Assembly: GCF_000247695.1 (NCBI RefSeq)
Contig: NW_004624795.1
Location: 12,030,747-12,094,746, forward strand
Direction: 5' to 3'
Source: Heterocephalus glaber
Lineage: Eukaryota; Chordata; Mammalia; Rodentia; Bathyergidae
Length of the DNA: 64,000 bases
The notes beneath the pieces were generated by a model. The model saw only the letters and a program-made list of their open reading frames with translations. It was not told the origin of the DNA and made no database searches. Within the stretch, counting starts at the first letter, position 1. Every line of letters starts with the position of its first letter. Of the stretch, positions 9,869 to 19,190 are shown piece by piece. Position numbers and translations under genes: made by a program.

Positions 9869-10152
9869 AGAATAGACGTCAACAGACGAGCCCCCAGCAG
9901 AGTAAAGGTTCTTTTCTAACAGCCGACTTCTCCAGGCCTCTGTCACTCAACACAGTGGGGGCCCAGCGGAGCTTCTGTCCAACTTGGGCGGTTTCCAGAA
10001 GGGCCCTCACCTTACAGGGTGCCCCAAGGTGCAGCTGTCCTCACACTTGTCACAGAGCTGGCTCTCTTCTAGGAGCTGGGCTTCAGGGTGTTGCCCTCAC
10101 CCTGCTCAGGAATGGCAGTAGGAACACTAACTCGCCTGGTGCTTGCTTCCAG

Positions 10153-10215
10153 GTTCCCGCTGACCAAGGAGACATGGCTCTGAAGATGATGCGGCTGGTG
10201 ACTCAGCAGGAGTAG
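10153..10215 (+). CDS. SCPEP1: SCPEP1 last coding exon and stop
   Basis: The acceptor TGCTTGCTTCCAG is at 10140-10152. The frame reads VPADQGDMALKMMRLVTQ, then QE and the stop TAG at 10213-10215. VP completes the GAGHMVP catalytic-His motif from the previous exon, and the MALKMMRLVTQQE C terminus is that of SCPEP1. The four exons together supply about 159 codons, roughly the C-terminal third of a protein of about 450 residues. No frameshift or stop interrupts them, so the gene appears functional in the part seen. Confidence 0.95.
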   Translation, partial: VPADQGDMALKMMRLVTQQE

Positions 10216-10376
10216 GTGGCCCTGGGGACACAGGAGCGGACCACGGATGCTGGAGCACGGGGAAACTCGATCTGTCGCCTCCAAGTCCAGCGTGGTCCCG
10301 GATGATGAAGGCTCCTCCCAGCACCTGCAGAGACCAAAAGCTCACCCTCTGCAGTGACTTGGAAGTCATTTTTGCC

Positions 10377-10512
10377 TTTTTTTTTTTTTTTCAGGTTTTT
10401 GAGACAAGGTCTTGCTATGTAGTCCAGACTGGTCTTAAAATTAACTGTGTTGCCCAGGCTGGCCTTGAACTCACAGCGATCCTCCTGTCTCAGCCCTCAG
10501 CCTCTCAATCTG
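10377..10512 (-). mobile_element. B1 SINE within the SCPEP1 3'UTR region
   Basis: A T-run, then GAGACAAGGTCTTGCTATGT and two copies of the CCAGGCTGGCCTTGAAC-type unit. Antisense to the gene, so the transcript would contain B1 antisense RNA. Confidence 0.85.
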
Positions 10513-10689
10513 CTTAAAAAAACAAAAAAACAAACAAACTTAAGTTTTAAAAAATGGATTATTCTAATCAAAATGAAGAACTGTGATAGATTGACTTGCT
10601 CTTATTTTGAAAGAAAATGATGTGATTTACTAAAAAAGTGAGAAACACAGTTAAGCAAAGAACAAAATCAAAACTTATGTGCTCCCTTC

Positions 10690-11060
10690 CTGGGGAGAAG
10701 CACGCTCACCAATCCAGTGTCTGTTCCTGCAGATGTCTTTTTGCTATACATGCATATTTTTTTAATAAAAATTGAATCATTACTGTATTATTTTACTGTC
10801 TACTTTGTTCATGTATCAGTATATCCTAACCACCTTTCCATGTCAATAAATGTTCTTCTGTAACATTTCTAATGGCATCTGAACATTTCATTTTGTAGTT
10901 TGACTGTTTACCAAATTCCCAATGGTTTCCGACAAGTACTTTCTAATTAGTCACTATTGTAAATGGTACTCTGGTGATTCATCCTGAAATTTAGGGTTTT
11001 ATGCACGTTCTTACTATTTCTTTATAGTGAATTTGTAAAAGAAAGATTATTTAGTTGAAT
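10690..11060 (-). mobile_element. Probable old L1 3' fragment
   Basis: CCTTTCCATGTCAATAAATG, followed by ATGGCATCTGAACATTTCAT and TTTACCAAATTCCCAATGG-like text, resembles the antisense 3' part of an old L1. Boundaries are approximate. Confidence 0.45.
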
Positions 11061-11106
11061 GATTATTACATTTCTTTAAAATTAAAGTGATGAGTTTTGG
11101 ACTTAA

Positions 11107-11234
11107 TTTTTTTGTGTTTGTTTTTTGAGACAGGGTCTTGCTATGTAGTTCAGGCTGGCCTTGAACTCATGGCAGTCCTCCTGCCTCAGCCTCCCAAGTG
11201 CTGGGATTACAGGTGTGCGCCACCATGCCCTGCA
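11107..11234 (-). mobile_element. B1 SINE
   Basis: TTTTTTGAGACAGGGTCTTG to GTGCGCCACCATGCCCTGC, an antisense B1 without the second 29-bp unit. Confidence 0.88.
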
Positions 11235-11714
11235 GGACTTTTAATTTTTAATTCACAGCTCAAGTCTGCACAAGGGACCTCAAGGCTTCCAAGCTTGTCC
11301 TGGAAGAAACCCCACTTCCTGTAGTTGTAGGATTGTTTTGAAAACCAAACCCTAAATGTATTCCTGCAGAATGTGAGGGTAGACTTACTGCATGACCCAC
11401 CCGTCAGGACCCTGAGCCTACCCCAGGCTTCCTGGGCAGAGAGCACAGGACCCCGAGGCCACTGCTAATGAGCAGCACTCCAGCATGCCCTTGGAAAATA
11501 CAAGAGGCTTTTGCTGGACCTTCCTGGACTCTGCCAAGTCATCGCTTTCTTCCTGCTGCTTTTGCTGTGTATCCTTTGGTATTAAAGAAAGAATGAAAAA
11601 TTAGCTATGAGCATAATCTGCTTTTGAGTTTTTTAAGTCCTGGTAAACCACCAGACACAGCATTGAATTACAACCCATTGAATTTCCAGCCTCACAGTGT
11701 CCTATTCAAAATGA

Positions 11715-11800
11715 ATAGATTGTACTGGGGGTGTATCTCAGTGGTAGAGCATGTGCTCAGCATGCATGGGGCCCTGGATTTGACCTCCACATTAGGAAAA
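11715..11800 (+). mobile_element. ID SINE
   Basis: TACTGGGGGTGTATCTCAGT, GTAGAGCATGTGCTCAGCAT and CCTGGATTTGACCTCCAC mark a classical ID copy. Confidence 0.78.
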
Positions 11801-12139
11801 GTCTGTGCCAGATCCTAGTAATCCAGGACTTAGAAGAAACATGACTATAAAATTAATGACAAGTTGATCTGAGGAAGAGGTACGAAACTAGACCTCTCTG
11901 CGTGGCAGAAAAGGAAAATATTTCTGTTCCATGTGAACCAAAGTGTGAAGAAAGATTGTAATAATAGGGTGGGTGGACATTGGACAGCCTCCTGCTCCAG
12001 CCAGTCTGATGGGCTATGAGCAGAGTGCCCATGGTGACAGATGGAAGCTATGCACGGGCCCAGCAACATGGGCTTCCACTCACCCAGGCTCCCCTGGCTA
12101 CGGCCACTGTGGAGCCCTAATCTAGCAGCAGAGACAACA

Positions 12140-12715
12140 CTGAGGCCCCTCATTGGTCATGTTACCCCGCGTCAGCCAGCCACCGAGGTTAGGCTGGTTA
12201 CGCTGGACCAGTTCCTCATGGAAGGGGCAACGCTGTCCTTACTGGAATTGATGCTTGCTCTGGACATAGATTTTCTTCCCTGCCCACTGTGTTTTTGCCA
12301 AAACTACAGTCCAGTCTGGGGACCTATGAATGCCCTGTCCATGCTCATGGCATTCCCAGAAAATGAAATGCAGCAGTGGAATTATTCATGGGGAATTCAT
12401 AGGTTTTACCATGTTCCTTGCTTATCCTCTTGAAGCAGCTACCATAACAGATGGCCAGATGGCTTTTTGGAAATTCGCTTACAGCACCAGCTGGGAGGAG
12501 GCCCCTTATAGGACACAGGCATCATCTCCAGGGTGTGATGTGTGTGCTAAGTTGACCTCAATGTTTCCCCCATACTCAAGATTTGTGAGTCCAAGAGTCC
12601 AAGGATAGCAATGAAAGTGACTCCTCTCACTATTGGCTTTACTCAGTAGTGTTCCAGTAATAAACTTTGTGCCTCCTATTCCTGCAACTTATGCTGTTTT
12701 GGTCTAGAGGTCTCG
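12140..12715 (+). mobile_element. ERV-L class endogenous retrovirus relic (pol, integrase end)
   Basis: The text from CTGGACCAGTTCCTCATGGA through ACATAGATTTTCTTCCCTGC, GGGGAATTCATAGGTTTTAC and CAAGAGTCCAAGGATAGCAA corresponds to the integrase end of an old ERV-L/HERV16-like internal region. It is broken: frames change (one segment reads in the frame ending near 12433 and the next in the frame around 12330-12608), and the region before it shows no reverse transcriptase. Non-functional fossil. Confidence 0.7.
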
Positions 12716-13075
12716 GTTATTATTATGGCTTCTATCTATATATCCCCCAAAGCCTCATGTGCTCATAGGCAGGGCTTTGAGGAGGTGACTGGATTATGGC
12801 TGTGTGGCACTAAATTAGTCTATTGATAGGTTTATAGCTGTGTGTGGTGGTGGGAGATAAAGCTTGGTGGGAAGAGCTTTGATGCCACACTGCTTCCTGC
12901 CTGCCATACCATGGACTGTTTCTCCTCTGTGATGCCCCTCTGCCATGCTGTCTAGCCTTGGAACCAGCTGACTGTGGCCTAAAGCCTTTACAGACTGTGA
13001 ACCAAAATAGACCTCTTCTCTAACTTGTAGGTGTCAGGTATTTTGTTTCAGCAACAAGAAGGTAACTAAGACAGT
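12716..13075 (+). mobile_element. MaLR-type LTR
   Basis: The order CCCCCAAAGCCTCATGTGCT, CTTGGTGGGAAGAGC, CTGTGAACCAAAATAGACC and GGTGTCAGGTATTTTGTTTC to AAGGTAACTAAGACA is that of a mammalian MaLR LTR, including a decayed poly(A) region. It abuts the ERV-L relic, but they appear to be separate insertions. Confidence 0.7.
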
Positions 13076-13450
13076 TACAAAGGGAGAACTGTTCTCACCA
13101 AGGAACACGGTAAAATTCTGTTGAATTGGAACTCAAAGCTGCCATCTGGCCTCCTTGGGCACTGCACCAACAGGCAAAGCACTGGCTGGTGTAATTGATT
13201 CCGACTTCTGATTATCAAGGGGATATCAGGTTGCTACTATATGATGGCTGGAATGAGGAAGAATGCAGGACATTTTCTGGAACACCCCTTAATGCTCCCA
13301 TATTCTCTGTGTAAGGTCAGTGGGAAGCTGTAACAATCCAGTGTAGACTACTAATGGCCCAGACCTTTACAAAAGATGTGAGTCATTTCCTAAGGCAAGG
13401 AACCATGACCAACTGAGGTGCTTGCGAAGCACAAAAGAAATGAGAGATAC

Positions 13451-13735
13451 AAGCCAGGCATAATAGCACACACTTCTTTTTTTTTTTTTTTTTTTTTTTT
13501 CTGGTACTGGGAATCGAACTCAGGTCCTTGCACTTGCGCAGCAGGCTGCAAAACCACTGAGCTAAACCCCTGGCCCAATAGCACACACTTCTAATCCCAA
13601 CTATTCAGGATGAAGCAGGAAGAGCACAAGTTTGAGGCCAGTGGGGCAACTTTGTGTTTCAGAAAAGGGCTGCTGACTTAAGTCAGTGGGGCACACTTGG
13701 CTAGCATAGGCGAGGCCCTAGATTTAACTCAGATC
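13451..13735 (+). mobile_element. B1-dID SINE split by an ID-like SINE
   Basis: The B1 arm starts AAGCCAGGCATAATAGCACA, resumes after the nested insertion at TAATCCCAACTATTCAGG and runs into an ID-like arm ending near CTAGATTTAACTCAG. Confidence 0.8.
13478..13576 (-). mobile_element. ID-like SINE nested in B1-dID
   Basis: Flanked by the perfect 16-bp repeat AATAGCACACACTTCT (13462-13477 and 13577-13592), which is host B1 sequence. A T-run of about 20 bases is the antisense tail. Shows that the GGTACC-type family was active after B1-dID. Confidence 0.95.
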
Positions 13736-14230
13736 ACTACTGAGCTATGCACCGTATATGTAGTAGGTGACAATAGCTGAGATCTTGTGACCTGTTGTAA
13801 TATAATGTATTTCTTCTTTATTTTGACATGAATATATATGAATAATATTAGGCAAGTATTTTTATTTCTGTCTCCTCTCTCATCCCTTTATCATCTGATG
13901 TGTTAATAGATAACTTTACATGCAAGTATTTTACAAGACGTCAGGGAGGGAGTGTGAGTCAGCTACACAAAAAATGAAAAATATTCAAAAATAAAAAAGG
14001 GCCTATAATGTTCTCCTGGGAGAGAAAGTTACTGTTTTTGGTTGTAAGAGAGATAGTTGTGTCATGTTAAGCAGAAGTCCAACTTAGTTACTGTCTCCAT
14101 TTAGAGATTAAGTATGGTTTAAACCCCATGTACAGGTATCAAGTTGGCAAGGGTTGGACAGTAGGGTCTTTGTAATATTTCAGCCTGACTAAATTGAATT
14201 GCATTTTCCAGAATTACCTTTTCTCTTTCC
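13736..14230. other. Intergenic sequence, no feature identified
   Basis: AT-rich, mostly unique. Includes an A-rich stretch near 13970-14000 (CAAAAAATGAAAAATATTC). No plausible exon seen. Confidence 0.5.
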
Positions 14231-14297
<67 letters not shown>

Positions 14298-14298
14298 T
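14231..14298. repeat. (CTTT)n microsatellite
   Basis: Seventeen uninterrupted CTTT units at the tail side of an antisense ID-like SINE. It probably grew from the SINE tail. Confidence 0.97.
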
Positions 14299-14358
14299 GG
14301 GGGGTACCAGGGATTGAACTCAGGCAGGCGCTCTGCCACTGAGCTACATCCCCAGCCC
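14299..14358 (-). mobile_element. ID-like SINE, internally deleted
   Basis: GGTACCAGGGATTGAACTCA joins directly to GGCAGGCGCTCTGCCACTGA, so the CCTTGCACTTGCGA part is missing. Confidence 0.85.
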
Positions 14359-14783
14359 TCTTGTATGTTTCTGGTTAGGGCCCATAGGAGAAATTCTTGT
14401 GGACATTAGAAGGATGGAAGTAAAGCAACAGCTGTTTTAATCTCAGATATGTAGTCATTTCTCTGCTAGCACAGCTTGTTAGCATCCAGGCTCACAACGA
14501 CTTCATCTTCACTCGGTTCCAGGGCCAGACAAGAGTTCTTAGTGCTGTGACAAATCACCCAGGAACGTGCCCGTGCTCCGGTCCTGTACATTGTCCTCAG
14601 GGGCCCCACTCTATGCTTGGGTTCACATCATTCTTGTTCTTCTCCACTTTACATCCACCACACTTCCCTCATGGCCTGCCCTGCACACAGTACTTCAATC
14701 TCCAGCATCAGATTTGTAGACAGTGGCCTCGCAACCAGCTTCCGACCAGCTCTGACACAGCACAGGTCAAATCCTTCTAACAC

Positions 14784-14788
14784 ATGTG

Positions 14789-14822
<34 letters not shown>
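14784..14822. repeat. (CA)n microsatellite
   Basis: ATGTGTGCGCGCACACACAC..: alternating purine-pyrimidine tract with a self-complementary GTGCGCGCAC core, a potential Z-DNA former. Confidence 0.95.
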
Positions 14823-14825
<3 letters not shown>

Positions 14826-14974
14826 TTCTGCTCCCCTGAGTAAATCCTGATTAAATATAGGTATTTAAACTTAATTACTTTAATGGACTCAAAATTCCCT
14901 GTAACAGGGATCTGAATACTTGACAGTGTCATTCTGTGACCTACATATGTGAGCAGCAACTTGTTCAGATTTTG

Positions 14975-15057
14975 CATCTGTATGTGATACCAGGGATCAA
15001 TCCCAAGGCCTTGCACATGCTAGGCAAGAGCTTTACCAGAGCTACATCTCCAGCCCT
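14975..15057 (-). mobile_element. ID SINE
   Basis: GATACCAGGGATCAATCCCA to CAGAGCTACATCTCCAGCCC, with CACATGCTAGGCAAGAGCTT as the antisense anticodon-arm text. Confidence 0.82.
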
Positions 15058-15069
15058 TGATCACATTTA

Positions 15070-15434
15070 CAGTGGACCCTTGACTTCCAAACTCAGTTTG
15101 TTCCTGAGGGCTGGCTGTAACTCAAGTTGGTCAATTGAAGGCTCAGGCTCCTCTATGCAGCCTTCAAAATCTCTCTCCTGTACACAGGCAGATCTCATGG
15201 TCCTTAGGGAGACATTGGCCCAGGATTTCTCTATCAACCCCACACAGGAAAGGATGTTGTAATGTTCCTTCTAGAACTCTATAAGGGTTGAATCTGTATC
15301 TGAGACCATCTGGAAGCACAAGTGGCAGGCATTCAGGTTGTAACTCAAGACTTTGGTCTTAAGTTAAAACTAAAATTCTGGTCATAACCCAAGTTCTTCA
15401 TATGCCAGGCCAGTCATAACTCAATGATTCACTG
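15070..15434. mobile_element. Tc/mariner-type MITE with TA target duplication
   Basis: The 365-bp unit starts CAGTGGACCCTTGACTTCCA and ends TCATAACTCAATGATTCACTG. The reversed right end, CAGTGAATCATTGAGTTATG, pairs with the left end as an imperfect inverted repeat. TA dinucleotides lie exactly outside both ends (15068-15069 and 15435-15436). The interior repeats a short GTAACTCAAG-like motif several times (near 15117, 15340, 15380, 15414). No transposase. The family was not named with certainty. Confidence 0.72.
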
Positions 15435-15463
15435 TAGTGATCTTGAGACATGTCTTTCTTTTC

Positions 15464-15495
<32 letters not shown>

Positions 15496-15663
15496 ATGCT
15501 GGGGATTGAATCCAGGGCCTCTGCACTGAGCTACATCCCCAGCCCTTTATTTTTTATTTTGAGACACCATCTCACTAAATTACACAGGCTAAGCTTGAAC
15601 TTGTGATCCTCCTGCTTCTGACTCCCAGCGTGCTGGGATTCCAGGCTTGGCCATCACACCTGA
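15464..15663 (-). mobile_element. B1-dID SINE with (TG)n in its tail
   Basis: (TG)n with a GCGCGCG core at 15464-15494, then an antisense ID arm (GATGCTGGGGATTGAATCC) and an antisense B1 arm (GAGACACCATCTCACTAAAT to CCATCACACCTGAC). Confidence 0.8.
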
Positions 15664-16259
15664 CTTCACAGCTTTCCCTTCTTATTGGCATGTAATGTTG
15701 CTGACAAATGTGAACCCACGTGACTTGATTCTTCTGCCTTGAAAACAATCAGTTTACTTTAATACACGGATGCTGTAAATGTCTTTGTTTAATCTTGTAA
15801 ATTGATAACTTAAGGTGGCTACATTGATGTTTCTAGTTTTTAATTAATTTTGTCTGATACACAGAGGCTTTTTTGACCCACAAGTTCAGATCTTCAGCTT
15901 GGCAGTGTTTCCCAGTATATATTAGAACATTTTAGGATCTTTCTCCCTTTTATGCCCTTTAGCTTCCATTCTAAATAACTTTTCTCAAAATTGCCATCAA
16001 CATGACTTCATTTTCAGTATTCCTTAGTTACCTTTCTCCTTAATTATTCCAGGTGTTGTTCTTCCTTATTACTGTTGTCTTTTCATCTTTTTAAAAATTT
16101 CTTATCTCCTAGACTCCATGTTTGCTTTAATTTCCTCAAGAGGAGGCTAAGTATTTATAGTTTCCTAGTACCAATCTTTCCTGGAAAGTTCCTTGTCTGT
16201 CTTTTATTCTTGTTGTAATTTTCTCTGTTTGAATTGCAGGGTTTTCCCCTGCATGTGTA
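15664..16259. other. AT-rich unique intergenic sequence
   Basis: No repeat family, exon or motif recognised. It contains long T-rich stretches. Confidence 0.5.
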
Positions 16260-16400
16260 TGTGTGTGCTTGGTTTTTTGTTTGTTTGTTTTGTTTTATGT
16301 TTATTTGGAGATCCGGCCCAGGTTGGCTTACAACTCACTTTTTTCCTGCCTAAGCTGCCAAGTAGCTGGGACTGCAGGATCATTCCACTGTATCTGGCCC
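16260..16400 (-). mobile_element. Diverged B1-related SINE
   Basis: GGAGATCCGGCCCAGGTTGG, GCCAAGTAGCTGGGACTGCA and CCACTGTATCTGGCC give the antisense 7SL-like outline. Confidence 0.65.
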
Positions 16401-16494
16401 TTCTCTGTTTACTTTTTTATACCTACATATCTTTGAGGGAAGGCGGAGTTACATAATCATCTAATTGCCCATCCTGTTTAAGGGGTTGTGTTTT

Positions 16495-16577
16495 GTTTTG
16501 TTTGAGACAGGGTCTCACTCAGGTCCTTGCACTTGCTCAGCAGGCAATGAAACCACTGAGCTAAATCCCTGGCCCCC
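16495..16577 (-). mobile_element. SINE fragment (B1 start joined to ID-like body)
   Basis: GTTTGAGACAGGGTCTCACT runs directly into CAGGTCCTTGCACTTGCTCA and CTGAGCTAAATCCCTGGCC. The join of B1-type and ID-type text suggests recombination or deletion between adjacent SINEs. Confidence 0.6.
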
Positions 16578-16811
16578 CACTTGGTTCTTATTCAGGAAGA
16601 CCAGAGAAGGTGTCTCTCTGTGATCTGTTTAGTCTTTCAGCCACCTAACCAAGGAGAATGCTGGAATCTTGAGCAGTAAATTTTGGGTACTTATTCCCTA
16701 TGACCCCTAATGGCAGAAACATTCAAAATTTGTGTTTCTCTGCTTCAGGATAAACCAAACACTTTGGAAGAAGCAAAGTCAAGAGAAACTCAGAGACTCC
16801 ATATTTGATGG

Positions 16812-17440
16812 ATATAGGTAGTTTTCTATTTCTGTGTAATAAATTAACCAGAAACATAGTGACTTAAAACAACCTTTAAACTAGACATGATGGTCCACGC
16901 CTGTAATCCCAGCACCGTGGGAGGCCGAGGCAGGAGGATCACAAGTTTGAACCCACCCAGGCAACTCAATGAGACCCTGTCTCAAATCATAATCATAATC
17001 ATAATCATCATCACAAGGCTGGGGATTAACTAAGTGTGAAGGTCCTGGGCTCAATGCCCAGTACCACACACAACCTGTGTTACCTGACAGTTTCCATAGG
17101 TAAGAACCTAGGTGTGACTTTGCTGAGTCTTCCACCTTAGGGTGTTTCACAGGACTTCAATCAGATGGTGGCCAGAACTGAAGTCCCTGAAGAGCTGAGC
17201 CAGGATGGAATTTGTATTCAAGCTCAGCCCTGAGGTTCGGGGCAAGATTCAGTCCCGCGTGGGCTGTGGGACTGAGGGCCTCCCTCAACTACTTGCCCTG
17301 TGAACCTGGCCACAGGGAAGCTCGCTACATGTCATCTGGCTTCATCAGAGCAGGCAAGAGAGAGAAAGAGTACAAGGAGCCAAAGGTCACTGTCTTTTAT
17401 AAACCTCAGAAGTGACGTCTCATAACTGTCACCTACTCCA
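16812..17440. mobile_element. Ancient interspersed repeat split by a B1-dID
   Basis: TTCTATTTCTGTGTAATAAA and GTGACTTAAAACAACC before the SINE, and GGGCTGTGGGACTGAGGGCC, TCATCTGGCTTCATCAGAGC and CCTCAGAAGTGACGTC after it, belong to one common old placental repeat whose name I cannot assign safely. Confidence 0.6.
16879..17070 (+). mobile_element. B1-dID SINE
   Basis: The B1 arm GGTCCACGCCTGTAATCCCA to CCTGTCTC is followed by a (AATCAT)n-like linker and an ID arm ending TCAATGCCCAGTACCAC. Confidence 0.83.
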
Positions 17441-17938
17441 TTCTTCGATTTAAAAATTTTTTTTGAGTACATGTTTGCAGTGCATGAGGATTACATTCGT
17501 CACAGGGAGTTGGTACATGGACACAACACATCTTAGTTCTTTTTTTCATCTCCTTCCACTCCCCTCCCCCCCTTTCCCATCCATCTCTTAGTCCTTTTTC
17601 CTTTTGCAACAGGTCTAACTCTCTATTTCCTGTTACATGTCTTTTATTTTGCTCTTTATTTATATTTTGGGTTTCCCATATAAGCAAAACCATATGATAT
17701 TTAAGTTCATGTGTCAGATTTATTTCACTTAACATTATGGTCTCAAGGTGCATCCATTTCCTTCCAAATGACTCAAATGTATCCTTTTTTACAGCAGACT
17801 AGTACTCCATTATATATAAATAGTATATTTTCTTTATCCATTCATCTGTTGATAGACATATAAGCTCCTCCCAAGATTTAGTTATTATGAGTTGCGGCAC
17901 TATAAACATGGGTACACATGTATCACTGTAATATGATA

Positions 17939-18000
17939 CCTTTTTTTTTTTTTTTTTTTGTGCCGTTGATCGAACTTGGGACCTTCCGCTTGCAAGGCAG
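17939..18000 (-). mobile_element. 5'-truncated ID-like SINE in the L1
   Basis: A T-run, GTGCCGTTGATCGAACTTGG and CTTGCAAGGCAGG, then a stop in homology. The repeat AATATGAT lies on both sides (17931-17938 and from 18002). Confidence 0.85.
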
Positions 18001-18238
18001 GAATATGATGTCTTTAACTCTTTCAGGAAGATGCCAAGAAAGGGAATGGCTGGGTTGAATGGAATTTCTCATTTTAGTTCTTTGAGGAACCTCCATAGTG
18101 ATTCCCATAATGGTTGTACTAGTTTACATTCCACCCAACAAGTTAGAAGGTTCCTTTTTCTCTGTAGCTTCACTAGCATTTATTATTATTTGATTTCTTG
18201 ATCATAGGCATTTTTTTCTGGAATAAGAATTCTCAGTG

Positions 18239-18394
18239 GGCTTTTTTTTTTTTTTGCTAGAATCTTGCAATATAGTTCAGGCTGGCCTTGAACTCACTAT
18301 GTAGTCTAGGCTGGTCTCAAACTCTCAGTGATCCTTCTGCTTCAGCCTCCTCCTGAATGCTTGGATTACAGGTGTGCACCATCACCCCTGGCTA
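18239..18394 (-). mobile_element. B1 SINE with 29-bp duplication
   Basis: TTGCAATATAGTTCAGGCTG and TAGTCTAGGCTGGTCTCAAA are the doubled units. Nested in the L1. Confidence 0.85.
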
Positions 18395-18406
18395 AATGTG
18401 TTTCTT

Positions 18407-18484
18407 CTTTTGGTACCAGAGATAGAACTCAGGACCTTTTGCTTGTGAGGCAGGCATGGTGCCACTGAGCTAAATCCCCGCCCC
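18407..18484 (-). mobile_element. ID-like SINE
   Basis: Flanked by the perfect 14-bp repeat TAAATGTGTTTCTT (18393-18406 and 18485-18498). Confidence 0.93.
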
Positions 18485-19087
18485 TAAATGTGTTTCTTGT
18501 ATACAGCATACTGTTGGGTTTTGTTTTTTGAGCCAAGCTGTGTCTTTTTTTTTTTTTTTAACTTTTCTAGGTCCTTTGTACTCCTACATAACTTTTAAAT
18601 TTCAATATCCAATTCATTTATAGCAAGTATACACTGACCTGAATTTTTATATATATCTTGTGTTTTCTAATCCTGCTAAATTCAAATACAAGTTCTAGGG
18701 GCTCCTAGAGATTTCTTAGTATTTTCTCTGTAGATGATCATTTCATCTACATATAAAGATTTTGCTTCTACCTTGCCAATCCTATCCTAATTGTGTCATT
18801 TTATTGCCAGACTATTTTGTTTGGGCCTAGGTTTCAAGCTGTGTCTTTTGATAGGGGAATCAGGACTGTTCACATTGAGAGTTAGTACTGAAAGGCACTG
18901 ACATATTCATATCATATATCCATATCATATTCATTCATATCATTCAAATTCATATCATTATTTTCCTGCTACTGGTTTCCTTTTTTCCCCCTCTGCTTCA
19001 CTGCTCACCCTACTGGTTGTATTCACTCCATTAGACATTTTGGCACTGTTGGTTTGTGTTTGTGTTGAAATGTCTGCTGTAATTCTA

Positions 19088-19190
19088 CTTTCTTTTCTTT
19101 TTTTTTTTTTTTTTTTGGTACTGGGGATAGAACTCGGGTCCTTCCACTTGCGAGGCAGGTGGCGAAACCACTGAGCTAGATTCCTGGCCC
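19088..19190 (-). mobile_element. ID-like SINE in the L1
   Basis: Flanked by the perfect 17-bp repeat TGTCTGCTGTAATTCTA (19071-19087 and 19191-19207). Confidence 0.95.

Larger units (their letters stand above)
6557..10152 (+). other. SCPEP1: SCPEP1 last intron
   Basis: Holds a Tigger-type DNA transposon (6707-6988), ID-like copies (7030-7117, 7708-7795, 9424-9518, 9784-9868), a B1 (7376-7522), a hAT-like MITE (7955-8034) and a B1-dID (8473-8660). The stretches 8045-8470, 8665-9420 and 9520-9780 look unique. Their open frames lack splice or codon support. The intron ends GTGCTTGCTTCCAG. Confidence 0.8.
10216..11600 (+). other. SCPEP1: SCPEP1 3'UTR and probable transcript end (boundary uncertain)
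   Basis: After the stop there is about 160 bp of unique sequence, then an antisense B1 (10377-10512). AATAAA hexamers occur at 10764-10769 and 10845-10850, inside sequence that resembles an old antisense L1. A downstream ATTAAA at 11580-11585 follows unique, T-rich sequence (CTGCTGCTTTTGCTGTG). Either could be the true poly(A) signal. I cannot decide without transcript reads. Confidence 0.5.

Noticed and set aside
12041..12608. Overlapping frames of 130 and 92 codons as a host gene
   Set aside because: They correspond to broken ERV-L pol sequence with frame changes.
14194..14409. Open frame with repeated FLSFFLS
   Set aside because: It is a translation of the (CTTT)n microsatellite and the adjoining SINE.
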